Source of the DNA: Emticicia fluvialis
GTDB lineage: Bacteria > Bacteroidota > Bacteroidia > Cytophagales > Spirosomataceae
DNA: 64,000 nt
Direction: 5' to 3'
NCBI RefSeq assembly: GCF_024793945.1
Contig: NZ_JANUSD010000009.1
Coordinates: forward strand, 62,001-126,000
The position numbers and the translations under genes are program-made. The notes under the pieces were generated by a model. It did not search any database, was not told where the DNA came from, and worked only from the letters and a program-made list of their open reading frames with translations. Shown here in pieces: positions 15,263 through 22,995 of the stretch (the stretch's first letter is position 1; each line of letters starts with the position of its first letter).

Positions 15263-17755
15263 TTAAAGTGTTATTTCGGCAGAAACCTTAACCCCAAAAC
15301 GCTGTACATCCGGCTTGTCAAGGTAGGTAAGGCGGTGCATGGCTTCAACCCTGAAAAACTTAAAAATATTGCTTACTCCATAGCCTAATTCAATATAGGG
15401 AGCTTTGCCCAGCCCTGAGAAATTTCTGAAGCCGGCATCAGAATTGGGGGGCGTAATTGAATAGTTTTTATCGCTTAATGTACCCCATAAAAATTTTCCG
15501 GTGGTAAAGGTTCTCCATTTCCATTTTTTAATGAGCGGAAAACGGTTAAATAGCAAGCCCTCAAAGTCATGATTGTATCGAACGGTGGCGTAGCGGTCAC
15601 TGACAAACTCAAAGATATTCATGAGGTTGAAAGAGTTGCTGACAATAAAAATGGATTCGTTACCGAGATGGCTTTTCAGCAATGGGTAAGGAACGGTACC
15701 AAATATGGCCCCTGCCTCTGCTCTGTAGTAGGTCTTACCAAAATATCCGAGATTAAGCGTATGGCTGAACTTGGCCATCAGGTTATGGTAATTAAAATCA
15801 CTATTCAGAATATTCTTGGCGCCAAGTGTATATTTGAAGGTAATGGTAGGAGACTTAACCGTGCCAAAGCTGAGCCTTTCGTTATCGTTAATAACAGCCA
15901 GTTCGTCACGCGCAAAAGTTATTTCAGACAACAGCTCTGATGTGTTAAAGCGCGTGGTAAGAGGCGAGGTGTCGCCCATGTGTGGTAAACTTCTGTACTG
16001 AAAATTATAGAGGGGGTCGAAACTCCGGGTTCTTACTCCAAACGAGGTAAACACACCCTTTGATACTTCTCGCTGAAACTGTATTCTGTTTTCGTTTTCA
16101 TAATACGGTCTGTTCAAAGTGAAGAAACGCATGTAGGCCGAAAAAATAGGGCCCAACCCCAGGTCTTCCTTGCGCAAGCCTACCTGCTCAATATCATGAG
16201 AAACCTTCATGCTCATGGTTGTCCATGGCTTTCTTGAAAAAATACGGGTTACTTCTCCGCTCATTTTCCATTCTTCATCTTTTGTGCCATAAGCAAGGTA
16301 ACCTTCCAGCACCCATTTTCTGCTGAACTCATAATTGGTTCTTAAACCCAGCCTGAGGCGCACGCCTTCAACATCGTTTATGGCGCCTGTGTAAACCAAT
16401 GAGCCCAACTCAATGCCTGGAAACAAGCGGGTATAGCCACTGGTAAGAATCTTGGCTATTTCTGTATAGTTTTTAATGGCCGGTATAGTCTTGATGGTGT
16501 CTATCATGGTATAGGCCAGTTGTTCGTCTCTTGTAAATGGTTCCGGCCGTACCGACTGCCAGTATTTATTGTCGGTCTCGCGGTAGTCTGGCGATATCTC
16601 AATACCGCTTGCGTAGAACTTTACATCTTTGGGGCGGTTTATAACAATATCTTCGTTATAGTTGGTAAACTTGAGCAAAAGCCCGGCCGAACCTTTGGTA
16701 ACTTCAGAGACATCAACCAGAATCCGGTTTTTAACGGGCATCCAGATATTATCTACGGGTTCAAGTTCCTGCTGAATTTTAATTCTTTCTACAAAATTAA
16801 GGTTGGCATCTTTTGAGATGGCCGCGTCTATCTGCACAATTCCCCAGGTGCCTTTATGTATCCACATGGTGCCAGCAAAGGCTAAATCCTGCTTTCTTTT
16901 GGGTGTAAACTCAATTCGGTAGCAGAAATCGTCGCCCAGGTAGGTGCTGTCTGCCAGGTAATAATCATATACCAGGCGCCAGTCGTCGGCAATAGGAGAG
17001 GCAAATGTTTTGTTCAGGATATCAACCTGATTGACATAAAAATTATATTGCTGAAATGTAGAACCTATCAACTGCGACGTAAGGCTGCCATCAGTAACGC
17101 CAATGCCTTTAATGTTGGTCTTTTCTATTATTTCCTTCGATAACCGGGGGTCGTTTCTGAAATAATAATGCGATACCGATTCAGATATAAACGTCGGCAC
17201 CAGTGCCTTACCTTCGTCGTCAGTTAGTGTACCCAGTTCTTCAATGGCTTTGTTTACTTTTTGCGCCAGTTTTCGTTTTCTGAGCTTATCTGTAATGTTA
17301 TTGATATCAACCTCAATTTTATTATAGCTTTTGTAATCAAAGGCGCTTAATTTCTTGAAATTGTTTTCTGATTTGGCAGCTACTGCCTTCCTGATAATAG
17401 CCCAGGCGGGGTTTTCTCCGGCATGAACGGTGATTTCATGCAACAGAATCTCGGTTGGTTTTAATTGGATATTGACCGTTTGGGTCAGGGAGTCGCGCCG
17501 TATAAAAACGGTTTTACTGGCATAGCCCATACAGCTTACAAGCAGGGAGTCTGAATTGAGTGCCGGAAGTATGAGAACAAAATTACCTTCAAAATCGGTG
17601 TTTTTGCCGATGGTGGTATTTTTTAAGCTGATAGAGGCAAACGGTACAGGGTCATGCGTAACAAAGTCTGTTACTTTGCCTTTAATAGTGTAAGAATTTT
17701 GAGCAGCAGCAATGGTGGATGCAAGGTATAAGACCAACAAGTAAAGTCTTTTCAT
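15263..17755 (-). CDS. Outer-membrane protein, CarboxypepD_reg and DUF5686 domains
   Basis: An 830-residue exported protein. Residues 1-18 from the chosen start are a signal peptide (ends AAAQ). Residues ~20-100 are a carboxypeptidase-regulatory-like beta domain (IKGKVTDFVTHDPVPFASISLKNT...), which precedes many TonB-linked outer-membrane proteins. The rest resembles the DUF5686 family, with many alternating aromatic strands and a C-terminus ending in a strand (VKVSAEITL), as expected for an outer-membrane barrel. No TonB plug domain is seen. Function is unknown; members of this family are common in Bacteroidota and probably act in envelope transport or assembly. The open frame begins at a GTG (17776), but the ATG at 17755 begins a clean signal peptide and is preferred. 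It converges with GSIII. Confidence 0.85.
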   Translation of the reverse strand: MKRLYLLVLYLASTIAAAQNSYTIKGKVTDFVTHDPVPFASISLKNTTIGKNTDFEGNFVLILPALNSDSLLVSCMGYASKTVFIRRDSLTQTVNIQLKPTEILLHEITVHAGENPAWAIIRKAVAAKSENNFKKLSAFDYKSYNKIEVDINNITDKLRKRKLAQKVNKAIEELGTLTDDEGKALVPTFISESVSHYYFRNDPRLSKEIIEKTNIKGIGVTDGSLTSQLIGSTFQQYNFYVNQVDILNKTFASPIADDWRLVYDYYLADSTYLGDDFCYRIEFTPKRKQDLAFAGTMWIHKGTWGIVQIDAAISKDANLNFVERIKIQQELEPVDNIWMPVKNRILVDVSEVTKGSAGLLLKFTNYNEDIVINRPKDVKFYASGIEISPDYRETDNKYWQSVRPEPFTRDEQLAYTMIDTIKTIPAIKNYTEIAKILTSGYTRLFPGIELGSLVYTGAINDVEGVRLRLGLRTNYEFSRKWVLEGYLAYGTKDEEWKMSGEVTRIFSRKPWTTMSMKVSHDIEQVGLRKEDLGLGPIFSAYMRFFTLNRPYYENENRIQFQREVSKGVFTSFGVRTRSFDPLYNFQYRSLPHMGDTSPLTTRFNTSELLSEITFARDELAVINDNERLSFGTVKSPTITFKYTLGAKNILNSDFNYHNLMAKFSHTLNLGYFGKTYYRAEAGAIFGTVPYPLLKSHLGNESIFIVSNSFNLMNIFEFVSDRYATVRYNHDFEGLLFNRFPLIKKWKWRTFTTGKFLWGTLSDKNYSITPPNSDAGFRNFSGLGKAPYIELGYGVSNIFKFFRVEAMHRLTYLDKPDVQRFGVKVSAEITL

Positions 17756-17871
17756 TTCATATCTTGGTGAATTCACTAATCTATAAGATAAAACGCAGCC
17801 GCTCTGCCAAAGGTTGCCTTATTTATTAAAATAAGTGTTTTTATAATAGTTATTGTTGAAAAAATACAAAA

Positions 17872-17900
17872 AAAGTTGGCAGGGTTTATCTGCCAACTTT
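17872..17900 (-). terminator. Terminator of the ispG operon
   Basis: aaagttggcag (17872-17882) pairs perfectly with ctgccaacttt (17890-17900). On the minus strand a run of eight T residues follows. It lies 28 nt after the stop of the last operon gene. Confidence 0.92.
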
Positions 17901-17928
17901 GTGTTTTTCTGAGGCGGTAATTCAGCCG

Positions 17929-18348
17929 CTATTTATGGTATTCGTTTATGAAATCTCCCTTGGGCATAAATTCAAGGTCTTCAACCGACTGATTGAAATA
18001 ATACACCCAGGCTTCGTATTCCTGCTGATTGCTTTTCAGTATTACCCTGGCTTTTTTTCTTACGTATTCAGAGTGGTCAGGGTCCATCGGGTAGTACTCT
18101 TCGTATTTGTCTAAGAGAGAAAACAGCTTGTCAGGTTCTTTCAATTGGTAGAGTTCTCCTTTTACAAAGTATTTTTCTCCGCTGGGGCAAGGTATTATAC
18201 CCGGGTAGTAGTCTACCATATACATTTTGCCCTCCATTGCTGCCTTACCCAAAGGTTCGGCATACTGATTTATCCAATCGTGCGATTCAATGTTTCCGTA
18301 CTCGCTCAAAAGAGTACCATACACAAACAGATACTGATTTTCATTCAT
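17929..18348 (-). CDS. Gamma-glutamylcyclotransferase-like protein (GGCT/AIG2)
   Basis: A 139-residue protein of the GGCT-like (AIG2-type) fold. VYGTLL at residues 9-14 is the substrate-binding signature, and the glutamates in LDKYEEYYP supply the probable catalytic acid. The family cleaves gamma-glutamyl-amine bonds, releasing 5-oxoproline, or acts on related substrates; the real substrate here is not known. It is the last gene of a five-gene operon beginning with ispG, 9 nt after the TPR gene, and ends in a strong hairpin. Confidence 0.88.
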   Translation of the reverse strand: MNENQYLFVYGTLLSEYGNIESHDWINQYAEPLGKAAMEGKMYMVDYYPGIIPCPSGEKYFVKGELYQLKEPDKLFSLLDKYEEYYPMDPDHSEYVRKKARVILKSNQQEYEAWVYYFNQSVEDLEFMPKGDFINEYHK

Positions 18349-18357
18349 TTCTTTGAT

Positions 18358-18912
18358 TCAACTTGATGCTTTTTTACTATGTTCAAAAAAAAGCGTTTTT
18401 AACAATTGAGTAGATTGGTTATCACCCAACCGGGCAGCTATTTTAAAACTTTTTTCTGCACTTTCAAAATCTGCCGTTCTGAACTCCAGCTCGCCAATCA
18501 TTCTCATTACTTCCGGGTTTTTATCCAGATACATTCTTGAAGCGCGTTTAAGTTCAAAAAGCGACATTTTATAGTCTTCAAGATGATAATGGCACAGGGC
18601 TTTCCAACGGAAAGTTTCGGCCAGTGCATTATCTATCCTTATAGATTTTTCAAAGTCGGCCAGAGCGGCTTCCCAGTTCTCAAAATAATAATGACATTTG
18701 CCTCTGAATAAATAAGCAGTTGAAGATTTGGGATAGTTGAGCACCGCAAGGTTGAAGTACCTGAAAGCCGCCAGATAGTCGGCATTATTGTAATACACTA
18801 CGCCTTCTTTGAACAGGATTTCGTCATACTCCTGGGGCGTAACATCCTGACCTAGTCTGATTCTCAGATAGATAAATATCATAAACGGTATGCCAATCAG
18901 CAAAGCCTCCAT
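18358..18912 (-). CDS. Membrane-anchored TPR protein
   Basis: A 184-residue protein with one N-terminal hydrophobic segment (residues ~3-19) and then tandem tetratricopeptide repeats (e.g. YNNADYLAAFRYFNLAVLNYP, FENWEAALADFEKSIRID, ...TADFESAEKSFKIAARLG). It is probably a membrane-tethered scaffold; the partner is unknown. The open frame can be extended to a TTG at 18966 inside the upstream gene, but the ATG at 18912 lies 4 nt after that gene's stop, typical of an operon, and puts the membrane segment at the N-terminus. The extension would add a very basic tail (KKRRKNSKKNN), which is a possible but less likely reading. Confidence 0.85.
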   Translation of the reverse strand: MEALLIGIPFMIFIYLRIRLGQDVTPQEYDEILFKEGVVYYNNADYLAAFRYFNLAVLNYPKSSTAYLFRGKCHYYFENWEAALADFEKSIRIDNALAETFRWKALCHYHLEDYKMSLFELKRASRMYLDKNPEVMRMIGELEFRTADFESAEKSFKIAARLGDNQSTQLLKTLFFEHSKKASS

Positions 18913-18916
18913 GAGA

Positions 18917-19273
18917 TTATTCTTTTTTGAGTTCTTCCTGCGTTTTTTTGGGTAAACTTTTAACAACCAGGTCGTAAGACTCCGTTATCAGTTCTTTCAA
19001 AACCGGGTCTTTTATACGTGAATCGGCTATTACGCTGTTCCAATGTTTTTTATTCATGTGAAACGCCCCTGTAATGCCGTCATATTCTGCCCTGAGCTCT
19101 TCATTCTTTTCAGGTGTATTTTTGAGGCTGATAACCAGCGGATGGTTGTCAATACCTACCAAGGCAAACATTTTGCCCATTACTTTAAATACCAGCGCAT
19201 CAGGCCCAAAGGGTGTTTCTTCAGTAACTCCTTTTTTTGCCAGACAAAATTCTCTGAACGAATCAAGATTCAT
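18917..19273 (-). CDS. MmcQ/YjbR family protein
   Basis: A 118-residue protein of the MmcQ/YjbR family (CyaY-like alpha/beta fold). Conserved features are the start LDSFREFCLAKKGVTEETPFG, then VFKVMGKMFALV and the H-x-N-K-K-H-W-N-S-V block near residue 75-80. The family is often described as DNA-binding, but a function has not been settled. It sits 10 nt after the small membrane protein gene and 4 nt before the TPR gene, in the operon headed by ispG. Confidence 0.88.
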   Translation of the reverse strand: MNLDSFREFCLAKKGVTEETPFGPDALVFKVMGKMFALVGIDNHPLVISLKNTPEKNEELRAEYDGITGAFHMNKKHWNSVIADSRIKDPVLKELITESYDLVVKSLPKKTQEELKKE

Positions 19274-19283
19274 AACACATGGT

Positions 19284-19478
19284 TTAACGTGTTGCGCAAC
19301 GGGTAACCATTACCACCAGACAGAAAAGAAATATGATGATGGAAATTCTGTTGATTCCGTGCATCATTTTCAAATTGAAGCTATGCGGATATTTGCCTTC
19401 TTTGTCTTTACGGAAAACCCTTAGAAAGTAAGCAAATACAGGCCCGATAGCCAGATAATGTTTGATTTTATTCATCAT
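19284..19478 (-). CDS. Small membrane protein (DUF6728-like)
   Basis: A 64-residue protein with a polar basic N-terminal half (FLRVFRKDKEGKYPHSFNLKMMHGINRIS) and one C-terminal hydrophobic helix (IIIFLFCLVVMV). The pattern 'FNL..MHGINRI' followed by a helix is what I recall of short Bacteroidota proteins grouped as DUF6728; this assignment is from memory. It lies 13 nt after ispG and 10 nt before the MmcQ gene. Function is unknown. Confidence 0.75.
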   Translation of the reverse strand: MMNKIKHYLAIGPVFAYFLRVFRKDKEGKYPHSFNLKMMHGINRISIIIFLFCLVVMVTRCATR

Positions 19479-19491
19479 GGTTCTATAATTG

Positions 19492-21462
19492 TCAGTCGTT
19501 CAGCAGCTCCATTTCTAATACTTCAGGCTCTAACCAGCGACCATCTTCTTTAATTAGTTCTATTAATTCATTGACTGCGTTGTCGGCATGTACCGACTTC
19601 TTCACCACGTTTTGCCCGCGATACAGCGCAATTTTGTCTTTGCCTATGCCTACATAGCCATAATCGGCGTCGGCCATTTCTCCGGGCCCGTTTACAATAC
19701 AACCCATAATGCCAATTTTAACGCCTTTCAGGTGGTCGGTATGTTTGCGTATCAAGGCGGTGGTTTCCTGCAAATCAAACAGTGTACGACCGCACGACGG
19801 GCAACTGATGTACTCTGTTTTGCTCATCCGTGTACGCGCCGCCTGCAGAATACCAAACGATGTGCTATTGGCAGCAGCAGGGTTATCGAACGATAAAAGA
19901 ATGCCATCACCGAAGCCGTCAACCAAAAGCCCGCCGCAATCGGTAGCGGCATATAACTGGGCATCTACTTCTGCCTGGCCTTTGTAATTGCGTTTCAAAA
20001 CAACCGGGTTTTTGATTCCGGCATTCAGTAATTCAAAGTATATCTTACGTAGTTCTGGCATGGCCGCCTCATTGGCTGTTTCAACCACCAACACTAGAGT
20101 AGGATGCTGTTTTATTATTTCTGCAAAAGCCGGTGTTAAATCGGCCAGCGTTACTTTTACAAAATTGATAGCCTGGTGCATTTGGTTTGTAGCAATGGCA
20201 TCGGCAAAACTGGGGGTATCAAAATAAGGAAACTTATTGACTTTGTCTTCATGCAACTTCCATGCTTCAGCATCCAGAATCTCTTTCAGGCCATTGGGTA
20301 GCATAAACGGAATAGGCGTTTTGCCGCTAAAAATATAATCGGCACCTATATCATTCATGCGCCATTTATCAGGCAAGGGTAAATAAAAATGCCCTATTGG
20401 CTTTAAATCTTCGTGCTTTTCAACAATTGTATCAGAAAAATCAGCAATTACTCTCGGCACGTTCAAGCCTCCGAAATTGCCAACCTCCAGCGTTTCGCGT
20501 CTTTGGTACTGGTAAGGATTAACGGGGATGGAATTGATTGGGGCTATGGGCTGCGCTTTTTCATTTCTACGGGCATAGCGGTCTACCAATGCACGTGCTA
20601 CCGGCGCTTCAAACTCAGGGTCTTCTGTTAAGCTTACACGCACGGTGTCGCCGAGGCCGTCTTCCAACAAGGTACCAATACCCATTGCCGATTTGATTCG
20701 GCCGTCTTCGCCTTCACCGGCTTCTGTAACACCCAGGTGCAACGGATAAGGTTTCAGGTTTTCGGCGGCAAGTCTTTGCACCAGTAACCGGTAGGCTTCA
20801 ACCATTACCTGCGGGTTAGACGATTTCATCGAAATAACGATATTGAAATAATTTTCGTCTTCGCAGATTCTGAGAAACTCCAGAGCAGATTCAACCATTC
20901 CGAGTGGGGTATCACCATAGCGGCTCAAAATCCTGTCAGATAGTGAGCCATGATTGGTGCCAATACGCATGGCAGTGCCGTACTCTTTACAAATTCTTAT
21001 CAGAGGCAGAAAACGGTCTCTGATTCGCTCCAGTTCGGCCTGATAATTTTCTTCGGTATACTCAATAAACTCGAAACGCTTTTTATCAGCGTAGTTGCCC
21101 GGGTTTATTCTTACTTTTTCAACAATTCTTGCGGCCAGTTCGGCTGCATTGGGTGTAAAATGAATATCAGCTACTAAAGGAGTAGTATAACCCCTGCGGC
21201 GTAGCTCATTTTTAATATTTTCAAGATTCTGTGCTTCTTTTACGCTGGGTGCAGTAATTCTAATCAGCTCGCAACCGCTTTCAATCATTCTGATTGACTG
21301 TTCTACCGACCCTGTTGTATCCATAGTGTCAATGGTGGTCATTGACTGCACCCTGATCGGGTAGTCAGACCCCAGCCATAAATCACCTATTTTTACCTGT
21401 ACGGTTTTTCTACGGGTGTATTCGGTTAACGAATCACAATATTTTTTTTCAGACTCAGACAT
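19492..21462 (-). CDS. ispG: 4-hydroxy-3-methylbut-2-enyl diphosphate synthase, long form
   Basis: IspG (GcpE) converts 2-C-methyl-D-erythritol 2,4-cyclodiphosphate to HMBPP in the MEP isoprenoid pathway, using a 4Fe-4S cluster. At 656 residues it is the long form seen in Bacteroidota, Chlamydia and plants, in which a second TIM-barrel-like domain is inserted between the N-terminal barrel (residues ~15-280) and the C-terminal reductase-like domain. The N-terminus shows VQSMTTIDTMDTTGSVEQ and the cluster cysteines appear in SCPSCGRTLFDLQ and GIMGCIVNGPGEMADADYG. It heads a five-gene operon whose other members have no known link to isoprenoids. Confidence 0.96.
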   Translation of the reverse strand: MSESEKKYCDSLTEYTRRKTVQVKIGDLWLGSDYPIRVQSMTTIDTMDTTGSVEQSIRMIESGCELIRITAPSVKEAQNLENIKNELRRRGYTTPLVADIHFTPNAAELAARIVEKVRINPGNYADKKRFEFIEYTEENYQAELERIRDRFLPLIRICKEYGTAMRIGTNHGSLSDRILSRYGDTPLGMVESALEFLRICEDENYFNIVISMKSSNPQVMVEAYRLLVQRLAAENLKPYPLHLGVTEAGEGEDGRIKSAMGIGTLLEDGLGDTVRVSLTEDPEFEAPVARALVDRYARRNEKAQPIAPINSIPVNPYQYQRRETLEVGNFGGLNVPRVIADFSDTIVEKHEDLKPIGHFYLPLPDKWRMNDIGADYIFSGKTPIPFMLPNGLKEILDAEAWKLHEDKVNKFPYFDTPSFADAIATNQMHQAINFVKVTLADLTPAFAEIIKQHPTLVLVVETANEAAMPELRKIYFELLNAGIKNPVVLKRNYKGQAEVDAQLYAATDCGGLLVDGFGDGILLSFDNPAAANSTSFGILQAARTRMSKTEYISCPSCGRTLFDLQETTALIRKHTDHLKGVKIGIMGCIVNGPGEMADADYGYVGIGKDKIALYRGQNVVKKSVHADNAVNELIELIKEDGRWLEPEVLEMELLND

Positions 21463-21681
21463 CTATTTATGTTCTGTTTTTTGACGCAAATCTAACCATG
21501 AATATAACGAGTTTTATGCAAGAAAGGTTGAAAAATTTATCAGAAATTGAAAAATCGCTGATATAGACTGATAAATACCAAAAACACACCCTTAATTTGT
21601 GATTTAATGATGCATTGTTCTAAAAAATCAAGATTGTATGCAAGCTGCGGCCATGATTGCGCATTAATGCCGGATTATTGA

Positions 21682-21689
21682 TAATTTTG
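21682..21689 (+). promoter_or_regulatory. Candidate -7 box of the queE promoter
   Basis: TAATTTTG matches TAnnTTTG exactly, 16 nt before the queE ATG. The closest -33-like element is ATTG at 21656-21659, slightly too far (22 nt). Confidence 0.4.
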
Positions 21690-21705
21690 CAAAAAAAATA
21701 CTTGA

Positions 21706-22317
21706 ATGGTTTCAGAATTAATTAAACTGCCGGTGATGGAATCTTTTTATACCCTTCAGGGAGAAGGATACCATGCTGGCAAAGCTGCCTATTTTATAAG
21801 GTTAGGAGGTTGTGATGTTGGCTGTGTATGGTGCGATGTGAAGGAGTCGTGGGATGCCTCCATTCATCCGCAATTTACTGTGGATGAAATTGTTGAGGGC
21901 GCTTTGGCCTATACAGGCAGAATGGCAGTAATTACAGGTGGCGAACCATTGATGTATAACCTTGATGAATTAACGGCTTCACTGCAAAAAGCCGGTTTTA
22001 AAACCAATATTGAAACGTCTGGCGTATATGAAATGAGCGGGCATTGGGACTGGGTGTGTTTCTCGCCCAAGAAATTTAAAACACCACATGAAAGCATCTA
22101 TAAGCAGGCCAATGAACTGAAAGTAATCGTTTACAACAAGAGTGATTTTGCCTTTGCAGAGAAATACGCGGCATTGATGAATGAAAACTGTATTTTGCTA
22201 TTACAACCTGAATGGAGCAGGCATGAGGAAATGCTACCGCTGATTATTGATTATGTAAAAGCAAACCCCAAATGGAGAGTGAGCCTGCAAACCCATAAGT
22301 ATATGGATATTCCATGA
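21706..22317 (+). CDS. queE: 7-carboxy-7-deazaguanine synthase
   Basis: A 203-residue radical-SAM enzyme that converts 6-carboxytetrahydropterin to 7-carboxy-7-deazaguanine on the way to queuosine in tRNA. The substrate motif FYTLQGEGYHAGKAAYFIRLGGC is characteristic. The radical-SAM cysteines are C36, C40 and C43 (CDVGCVWC, the C-x3-C-x2-C pattern), and ITGGEPL is the SAM-binding GGEP motif. The protein is compact, as usual for QueE. No other queuosine gene (queC, queD, queF) is in the window. It stands alone between the divergent ispG operon and a convergent gene. Confidence 0.93.
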   Translation: MVSELIKLPVMESFYTLQGEGYHAGKAAYFIRLGGCDVGCVWCDVKESWDASIHPQFTVDEIVEGALAYTGRMAVITGGEPLMYNLDELTASLQKAGFKTNIETSGVYEMSGHWDWVCFSPKKFKTPHESIYKQANELKVIVYNKSDFAFAEKYAALMNENCILLLQPEWSRHEEMLPLIIDYVKANPKWRVSLQTHKYMDIP

Positions 22318-22328
22318 AACCTAAATAT

Positions 22329-22355
22329 GCCCCTTCCCTTCTAAAGGGATGGGGC
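22329..22355. terminator. Strong hairpin between queE and the PEBP gene
   Basis: gcccc-t-tccctt (22329-22340) pairs with aaggga-t-ggggc (22344-22355) apart from one T-T mismatch, with a 3-nt loop. T runs on either side are poor, so it may be a bidirectional stop, an mRNA end stabiliser or a member of a small dispersed repeat. Confidence 0.5.
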
Positions 22356-22381
22356 TAAAGAAAATCTACTTTAAGGTTCAA

Positions 22382-22936
22382 CTATTGCCCATACTTAAAA
22401 CGTTGCCCGTACATCACAATAGAGGCTATAGCTAAAGCATTGGCATGAAGGTTAAAACCTACTATGGCCGGGCTTGCATTTTTATCTAAATCAAGCTTTG
22501 TTTTCAAAGCATAAACTGTAATGAGGTATTGGTGCGGGGCGCCCGGAGGAGGGCATGGGCCGCCGTATCCGTTTGTACCATAATCAGTAATGCTCTGGAT
22601 AGCCTCTTTTGGAGCAATAAATTTGTTTATATCGCCCGCACCGGCCTTCAGTTCCGTAACGTTTGCCGGAATATTGAATATCACCCAATGCCAGAAACCA
22701 CTGCCTGTCGGGGCATCCTTATCATACATGGTAACCGCAAAACTTTGAGTGCCTTTGGGAATACCTGTCCAGGATAATTGAGGAGAGATGTTCTGACCGG
22801 AACAACCAAAACTATTATAAAACTCTTTGATGGTGGCTTGCCCACCCAGGTCATTGCTTTTTAAAGTGAAGTTCTGCGCCAATGCCACATTGCCAAACAG
22901 CATAACGCATAGAAAATATACCCCTGTTTTTTTCAT
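22382..22936 (-). CDS. Exported PEBP-family protein (YbhB/YbcL type)
   Basis: A 184-residue periplasmic protein of the phosphatidylethanolamine-binding (Raf kinase inhibitor-like) family. Residues 1-20 are a signal peptide ending ALAQ. The ligand-pocket motifs are present: TMYDKDAPTGSGFWHWVIFNIP and GYGGPCPPPGAPHQYLITVYAL. The ligand and role of bacterial members are not settled. It lies 59 nt downstream of the haloperoxidase-like gene on the same strand, so co-transcription is possible but not certain. Confidence 0.92.
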   Translation of the reverse strand: MKKTGVYFLCVMLFGNVALAQNFTLKSNDLGGQATIKEFYNSFGCSGQNISPQLSWTGIPKGTQSFAVTMYDKDAPTGSGFWHWVIFNIPANVTELKAGAGDINKFIAPKEAIQSITDYGTNGYGGPCPPPGAPHQYLITVYALKTKLDLDKNASPAIVGFNLHANALAIASIVMYGQRFKYGQ

Positions 22937-22995
22937 ATCAATCTGGTTTTGAGTTTATCAGTAAATTTTAGACAGAGTCTCTTAAAAACAAATAG

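Noticed and set aside
15569..15940. 123-codon plus-strand frame inside the DUF5686-type gene
   Set aside because: Antisense to a long outer-membrane protein gene with consistent strand pattern; no domain or promoter.
17756..17776. GTG start adding seven residues before the DUF5686 protein's signal peptide
   Set aside because: The ATG at 17755 gives a normal signal peptide; the GTG extension adds polar residues.
18913..18966. TTG start of the TPR gene inside MmcQ/YjbR
   Set aside because: The ATG at 18912 lies 4 nt after the upstream stop and puts the membrane helix first.
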